Below, in pieces: positions 60,224 to 64,000 of a DNA stretch of 64,000 bases. Source of the DNA: Lyophyllum atratum (lineage: Eukaryota; Basidiomycota; Agaricomycetes; Agaricales; Lyophyllaceae); the NCBI GenBank assembly GCA_014905825.1, contig JACGCN010000004.1, forward strand, positions 434,001 to 498,000, in the 5' to 3' direction. The stretch's first letter is position 1. Each line of letters starts with the position of its first letter. The notes beneath the pieces were generated by a model, which saw only the letters and a list, made by a program, of their open reading frames with translations, was not told the DNA's origin and did no database searches. Made by a program: the position numbers and the translations under genes.

Positions 60224-60398
60224 CGGTGTACCGAGATTCGGCGCTGCTTTACCATCACCCCTGACATTGGGGCGCCCAAGGCCTTATAAGGCTGATCTGG
60301 CACCTTTCCCATCCTCCCTCCGACCCCATTGTCTTGCGAGAGACCGTCTTTTGCTGTGGACGCCGCTCGCAGCACGTCGGCTCAACCCGGATCAAGCC

Positions 60399-61409
60399 AT
60401 GACAGAGCAGGACCTGGTACGAGTCCTCAACGTCATCTCAGCATCCTGGTCGCATGGGACCAGAGAGACATATGGCTCAGGTCTGCTGGTATATCACATC
60501 TTCTGTGATCTGCGGGGTGTACCCGACTCGGAGCGGTGCCCAGCACATCCGAACCTCGTCTTATCTTTTCTGGCAGCATGTGCAGGCTCGTATTCAGGGA
60601 CAGCTCTGGCTAACAGCTTGTATGGGGTGCAGGCGTGGCACACATTGCATGGTGCACCATGGGCGATGACTCCGACCGAGGTACAGGCCGCACTGGATGG
60701 CGCGAAGAGGCTGGCACCACCGGAGTCGAAGCGCTCAAAGAGGGAGCCGTTCACAGTGGATCTAATGGCGAGGCTCTGCTCGCGTCTCAACCCCGATGAC
60801 CCCGTCGACGCTTCCATTAGGGCCTGCTTCCAGTGTGCGTTCTTCTCGACAGCACGCTTGGGTGAATTCGTGCTTGAGAACCTAAAAGCATTCGACCCCG
60901 CCATCCATATTAAGCGGAGCGACATGCGCAGAGGCCAGGATCGACAAGGTAATGAGGTCACCATCCTCTTCGTTCCACGTACGAAGGTGTCCCCGGAGGG
61001 GGAAGAACTCTACTTTGCACGTCAGGAGGGACCATGCGACCCGGAGGAAGCGTTAGCTCACCACCTTCGGGTTAACGACCTCGCCGACGGGACACATCTG
61101 TTCGCCTATCGCCATGGGAAATCACAACGGCCGCTGACCCGCACCACCTTCACGAGACGCCTTAACGCCATTGCCGACGAGCTGGGAATGGAAATCCTGC
61201 GCTTCCACGGCATCCGGATCGGGTCAGTACTGGAGTACCTCCTTCGGGGAGTTCCCCTCGCAGTTGTCAAAGTCATGGGTCGATGGAGCAGCGACGCCTT
61301 TGAAGTGTACCTCCGAAAGCACGCCGTCATTCTGGCACCATACCTCCAGGACACCCCAGTGTTTGAGGAGTTCACACGGGTGACAGTGGCCCTGCCCCGG
61401 GTACGATAA
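60399..61409 (+). CDS. DIRS-type element tyrosine recombinase
   Basis: From the ATG at 60399 (MTEQDLVRVLNVISASWSHG) the protein has about 336 residues, but the frame is open far upstream and homologous-looking sequence (RPHCLARDRLLLWTPLAARR) starts near 60330, so the real start may be upstream or supplied by a fusion. The N-terminal SAM-like domain has ETYGSGLLVYHIFCDLRGVP and SFLAACAGSYSGTALANSLY. The catalytic domain has the first Arg in FSTARLGEFVLE (60848), the H-x2-R box FHGIRIGSVLEYL (61203), W in MGRWSSDAFEVYL and the nucleophile Tyr in EVYLRKH (61306). All five catalytic positions (R, H, R, W, Y) are present, so the enzyme could be active in integrating the circular cDNA. Confidence 0.88.
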   Translation: MTEQDLVRVLNVISASWSHGTRETYGSGLLVYHIFCDLRGVPDSERCPAHPNLVLSFLAACAGSYSGTALANSLYGVQAWHTLHGAPWAMTPTEVQAALDGAKRLAPPESKRSKREPFTVDLMARLCSRLNPDDPVDASIRACFQCAFFSTARLGEFVLENLKAFDPAIHIKRSDMRRGQDRQGNEVTILFVPRTKVSPEGEELYFARQEGPCDPEEALAHHLRVNDLADGTHLFAYRHGKSQRPLTRTTFTRRLNAIADELGMEILRFHGIRIGSVLEYLLRGVPLAVVKVMGRWSSDAFEVYLRKHAVILAPYLQDTPVFEEFTRVTVALPRVR

Positions 61410-62771
61410 TGTATGTTCCGCTCCTTTTGGTCTGTGGGGGTCCGCGCTTCGCTCGACGCGTCGCGGCGCTCCTCAAAGGTTTTGGGAATCGCAGCTCATT
61501 GCGGACCGTTTCTTCACAGATTCAGGTCGATGTTTCGAGCTAAAGGACCTTCGGTCCTTTCCCCAAAACACAGCAACAGCATACAAGCTCACAATAGATA
61601 TATTTTTTGTAGTGTTACTGTCCACATCTAACATGATACATCGCCTCCGCGCGATCTCCTACACATAGAGTCCATGCCTGTTGCCATCTCTCATCCAGGT
61701 TTTCTCAATTCGCGACCTCCTTCCCGCTAATGCGTTTTGCCGATACTTTTCGATTCTTTTTACGGTTCCTAATGCCAACATAATGCTTCGTTTTCTGCAT
61801 CTGCCACCGTCGCGAATCGCTGGACTGAGACGCTCCTGTGACCGCGGCTTGGATCCTTGTAAGGATAGGAGATCTGAGGCGACTATGGCTTTTCTGCTCG
61901 TATACCCATATCTTGCCCATATCTCTGGTATCTTCCCCGCCCAATGCCGCGTTCGGAGCGAGGCTGTGCTCGTCGGATCCCAGGGATGCCTCTCTTGCGT
62001 CCTATTCGAGTGTGCCGTTGAAATTGAGGAGGGGGATCGGACGCGGAACGAATCAGACCAAGCCACTCGAACCGGAAACCGTGGTAAATCCTCATGAGAT
62101 CTCACCATCATTATCATCATTATCCACTGTGCCCACTACTCCCTTGACGTCACCTCCGTCGTATCTTACATGGGTTCTTGTGTCGATGCACCTCACACGT
62201 GCGATGCCATGTCAGACCTGTGCTAAGCTACCACGACTAGGGTTCGACTGCAGTGTACGCTCCTCGGCGAAGTTCTTGACCATCCACGATTCTGTAGGTT
62301 TATCATAGGTTCTATACAGTTGGGCAGGTGGAATGTGTTCAATCTGTCACCATCGAAAGACCGCCTATCGTTCGTAGTTGCGTTCTAGTCTGCGTTGTGA
62401 TACAGCGCCATGTTAAAGGTGATCAGAGACACGAGAATCCTATCATTGGTCCCGAGTGCCAGGTCTGGGATCATGTCCCTACCTCCGTTGCTGCCTCATG
62501 ATTGATAGCATCATGAGCTTCAACCGTCTTGCCAACTTCAAATACGCAAGCTGACGAAGAACTTCGGGTTTCGAGGTCTAGTAATAGCGCTCGGACGTTC
62601 TCGTTGATCTCTCTTCTGACTGATTGACTCATCAAAAGTCTGACGCTTCCTTTCACAGACCCCATGAGCTCCCGTCAAGGATAGTCAGCATCTGATCTCT
62701 AGATGGGCTCCTCGGCACTTGCTCCATATATATAGAGTCTGCAGACATCACCCTCTTGCGCTTCAATCATC
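61410..62771. other. 3' flank of the DIRS-type element and upstream region of the nitronate monooxygenase gene
   Basis: A perfect hairpin AAAGGACC-TTC-GGTCCTTT lies at 61542-61560 and could be part of the element's right end or terminator. From 61680 to 62120 both strands carry frames of about 140-150 codons without recognisable motifs; the plus-strand one begins MPSLIQVFSIRDLLPANAF. I do not support either as a gene. Confidence 0.45.
62727..62734 (+). promoter_or_regulatory. TATA box of the nitronate monooxygenase gene
   Basis: TATATATA lies 45 bp upstream of the ATG at 62772, a good core-promoter distance; the 5' UTR must be very short. Confidence 0.6.
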
Positions 62772-64000
62772 ATGTTGCCGATCACTACCAGGTTGACCAC
62801 GCTTCTTAGTACGTTGCATCTCTCCTTAGCTAGTGGAGCTCACCTCCGACAAAACTCGAGCAGAGATTCAGAGCCCAATAGTCTCAGCACCAAGGTACTT
62901 TGCAACGACACCTTCTATGGCCGCGGCCGTCACTGGTGCTGGGGGACTTGGATTTCTTGGTGCCGGTGATTCGTTTCACTGAATGTCAGAGTTCGTGTTC
63001 TAACCCACTGGTCACAGGTCCTGACTCGTCTCAAAAATTACGAGACGGTCTTCGCGCCGTACGCGCATACCTGAATGTTCCCTCTGGTGTTCCCGTGCCA
63101 GTCGGAGTTGGGCTCCTTGGATGGGTCCTTGACAAGACTGAAGTTTCCGACGATCCACGCATACCTACTGTCTTGGAAGAAATGCCCACAGCCATCTGGT
63201 TTGCGTTTGGAGCCGATCTCGGAAGATACGTCGCGCAAGTTCGTGCTTACGACGCAAAACGCGAACATAAGACCGTAGTGTTTGTCATCGTCAATTCAAC
63301 CGAAGAGGCTTTATGTGCTGCAAACGAGTGGAAGGTAAATGTCCTTGTTGTTCAAGGTAACATGCCAATGGTTTTTATCCTTGTTTCTGTTTTTCAAACC
63401 TTATGCATTGCAGGAAATGAAGCTGGCGGACATGGAGGAGCATACGCGCCACCTCTTCTCAGCTTATTACAGGCAGTGCTCCGCGAGATTCCCAGCGGAC
63501 CTGTAATAATTGCGGCAGGCGGAATCTCCACTGGCGCCCAAAGTGCGGCATTATTGGCCATGGGTGCAGATGGTGTCGTCCTGGGGTCTCGTTTATTGTG
63601 CACCCCGGAATCCATGTATAACGACGAAATGAAAAACGAAATCCTAACCGCCGGCCTCAATGCTACGGCTCGTAGCTACGCCTTCGATGATGTCGCTCGA
63701 ACTCGCTTCTGGCCTGAGGGAATTGATGGGCGTGCAATTTCGAATCATGTTTTAGTTGATTTTGAGCAGGGTCTTGATCTGGAAGCCCGATTGAAAAAAA
63801 TACGACGAGGGGAAGGAGAAGGGAGAGAAAGACCGAATAGTTGTCTGGGCCGGTGTAGGCATCGGGCTTGTGACTGACAAGAAAGATGCAGCGGTAAGAA
63901 GACCTTGTGGTGATGACTGCTCTATTAAAGGCCATTGTTAAGGAGGTCCACGATGAGCTGGTGCACACTTTACAGGCGGTCCCTGGTAGAATCGTCATAA
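62772..64000 (+). CDS. Nitronate monooxygenase (2-nitropropane dioxygenase family), 3' end outside window
   Basis: An FMN-dependent TIM-barrel enzyme that oxidises alkyl nitronates such as propionate-3-nitronate to aldehydes plus nitrite/nitrate. Exon 1 gives MLPITTRLTTLL at 62772 and splices (about 62809 to 62861) to IQSPIVSAPRYFATTPSMAA, then AVTGAGGLGFLGAG. Next are LNVPSGVPVPVGVGLLGWVL, MPTAIWFAFGADLGRYVAQV and EALCAANEWKVNVLVVQ, then GNEAGGHGGAYAPPLLSLLQ (63415), with the conserved active-site His in GGHGG, and the FMN phosphate-binding stretch IIAAGGISTGAQSAALLAMG followed by ADGVVLGSRLL. After an intron near 63800 the sequence continues as a hydrophilic tail with AIVKEVHDELVHTLQAVPGR at the window edge. 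Family length is about 350-370 residues, so only the last few residues should be missing. Introns also lie at 62967-63017 and 63355-63412. Confidence 0.88.

Larger units (their letters stand above)
56254..61560 (+). mobile_element. DIRS-type (tyrosine-recombinase) retrotransposon
   Basis: On one strand and in order lie a gag-like ORF, a Cys/His-rich basic ORF, reverse transcriptase plus RNase H, and a tyrosine recombinase. There is no integrase or protease and no LTR. This set defines DIRS-like elements, which insert through a circular intermediate using the recombinase and make no target-site duplication. The outer limits given are the hairpins nearest to the ORFs (56254 and 61560). I could not find the inverted terminal repeats or the internal complementary region that would prove the true ends. 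The element is markedly GC-richer than its flanks, and all ORFs are open over long distances, so it may be recently active. Confidence 0.8.

Noticed and set aside
61659..62120. Overlapping frames of about 140-150 codons on both strands
   Set aside because: Cannot both be real, no known motif on either strand, and no promoter or splice evidence to choose one.

Overview
The window looks like a nuclear chromosome segment of a mushroom-forming basidiomycete (Agaricomycetes). The evidence is the many short introns of about 50-60 bp with GT...AG ends, the protein families present (DUF6533/DUF6534 membrane proteins, a Zn2Cys6 protein with a C-terminal zinc cluster, an Msb2-type signalling mucin), and two retrotransposon types common in these fungi. 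No search could be run. Names rest on recognised motifs and family knowledge, and most gene spans are given as start codon to stop codon including introns.

Left end (1-7 kb): the 5' part of an LTR retrotransposon on the minus strand (5' LTR, primer-binding site, open gag frame running off the left edge) sits inside the last coding exon of a DUF6534-type membrane protein gene. That gene has an intact tandem paralogue just to the right. 7-8.7 kb holds at most a decayed gene.

Core block (8.7-35.8 kb) is gene-dense and mostly housekeeping: cohesin loader SCC2/NIPBL (+), a Sec14-like CRAL-TRIO lipid-transfer protein (-), a DHA1-type MFS transporter (-), nuclear exosome nuclease RRP6 (-), a divergently transcribed pseudokinase-like gene (+), a possible BTB remnant (-), cohesin subunit SMC3 (+), a RidA/YjgF-type deaminase (-) and, divergent from it, an ACS-family (allantoate permease-like) MFS transporter (+). 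The cohesin loader and a cohesin subunit are therefore about 11 kb apart.

Right half (35.8-56 kb) is looser: diverged tandem repeats, a DUF6533 membrane protein (+), an SNG1/DUF3533 membrane protein (+), two small paralogous Cys/His proteins about 7 kb apart on opposite strands, an Msb2-like mucin sensor (-), ribosome-biogenesis WD40 protein YTM1/WDR12 (+) and a Zn2Cys6 protein (+).

Right end (56-64 kb): a DIRS-type retrotransposon (+) with a gag-like ORF, a Cys/His-rich ORF, reverse transcriptase/RNase H and a tyrosine recombinase. It carries an array of about 15 short hairpin-forming repeats between its first two ORFs. The 5' part of a nitronate monooxygenase gene (+) follows and runs off the right edge.

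The least explained items are the hairpin array inside the DIRS element, the pair of small C-x8-C-x2-H-x9-C-x2-C proteins, the four near-identical hydrophobic motifs inside the mucin domain, and the clean LTR insertion that replaced the tail of one DUF6534 copy.
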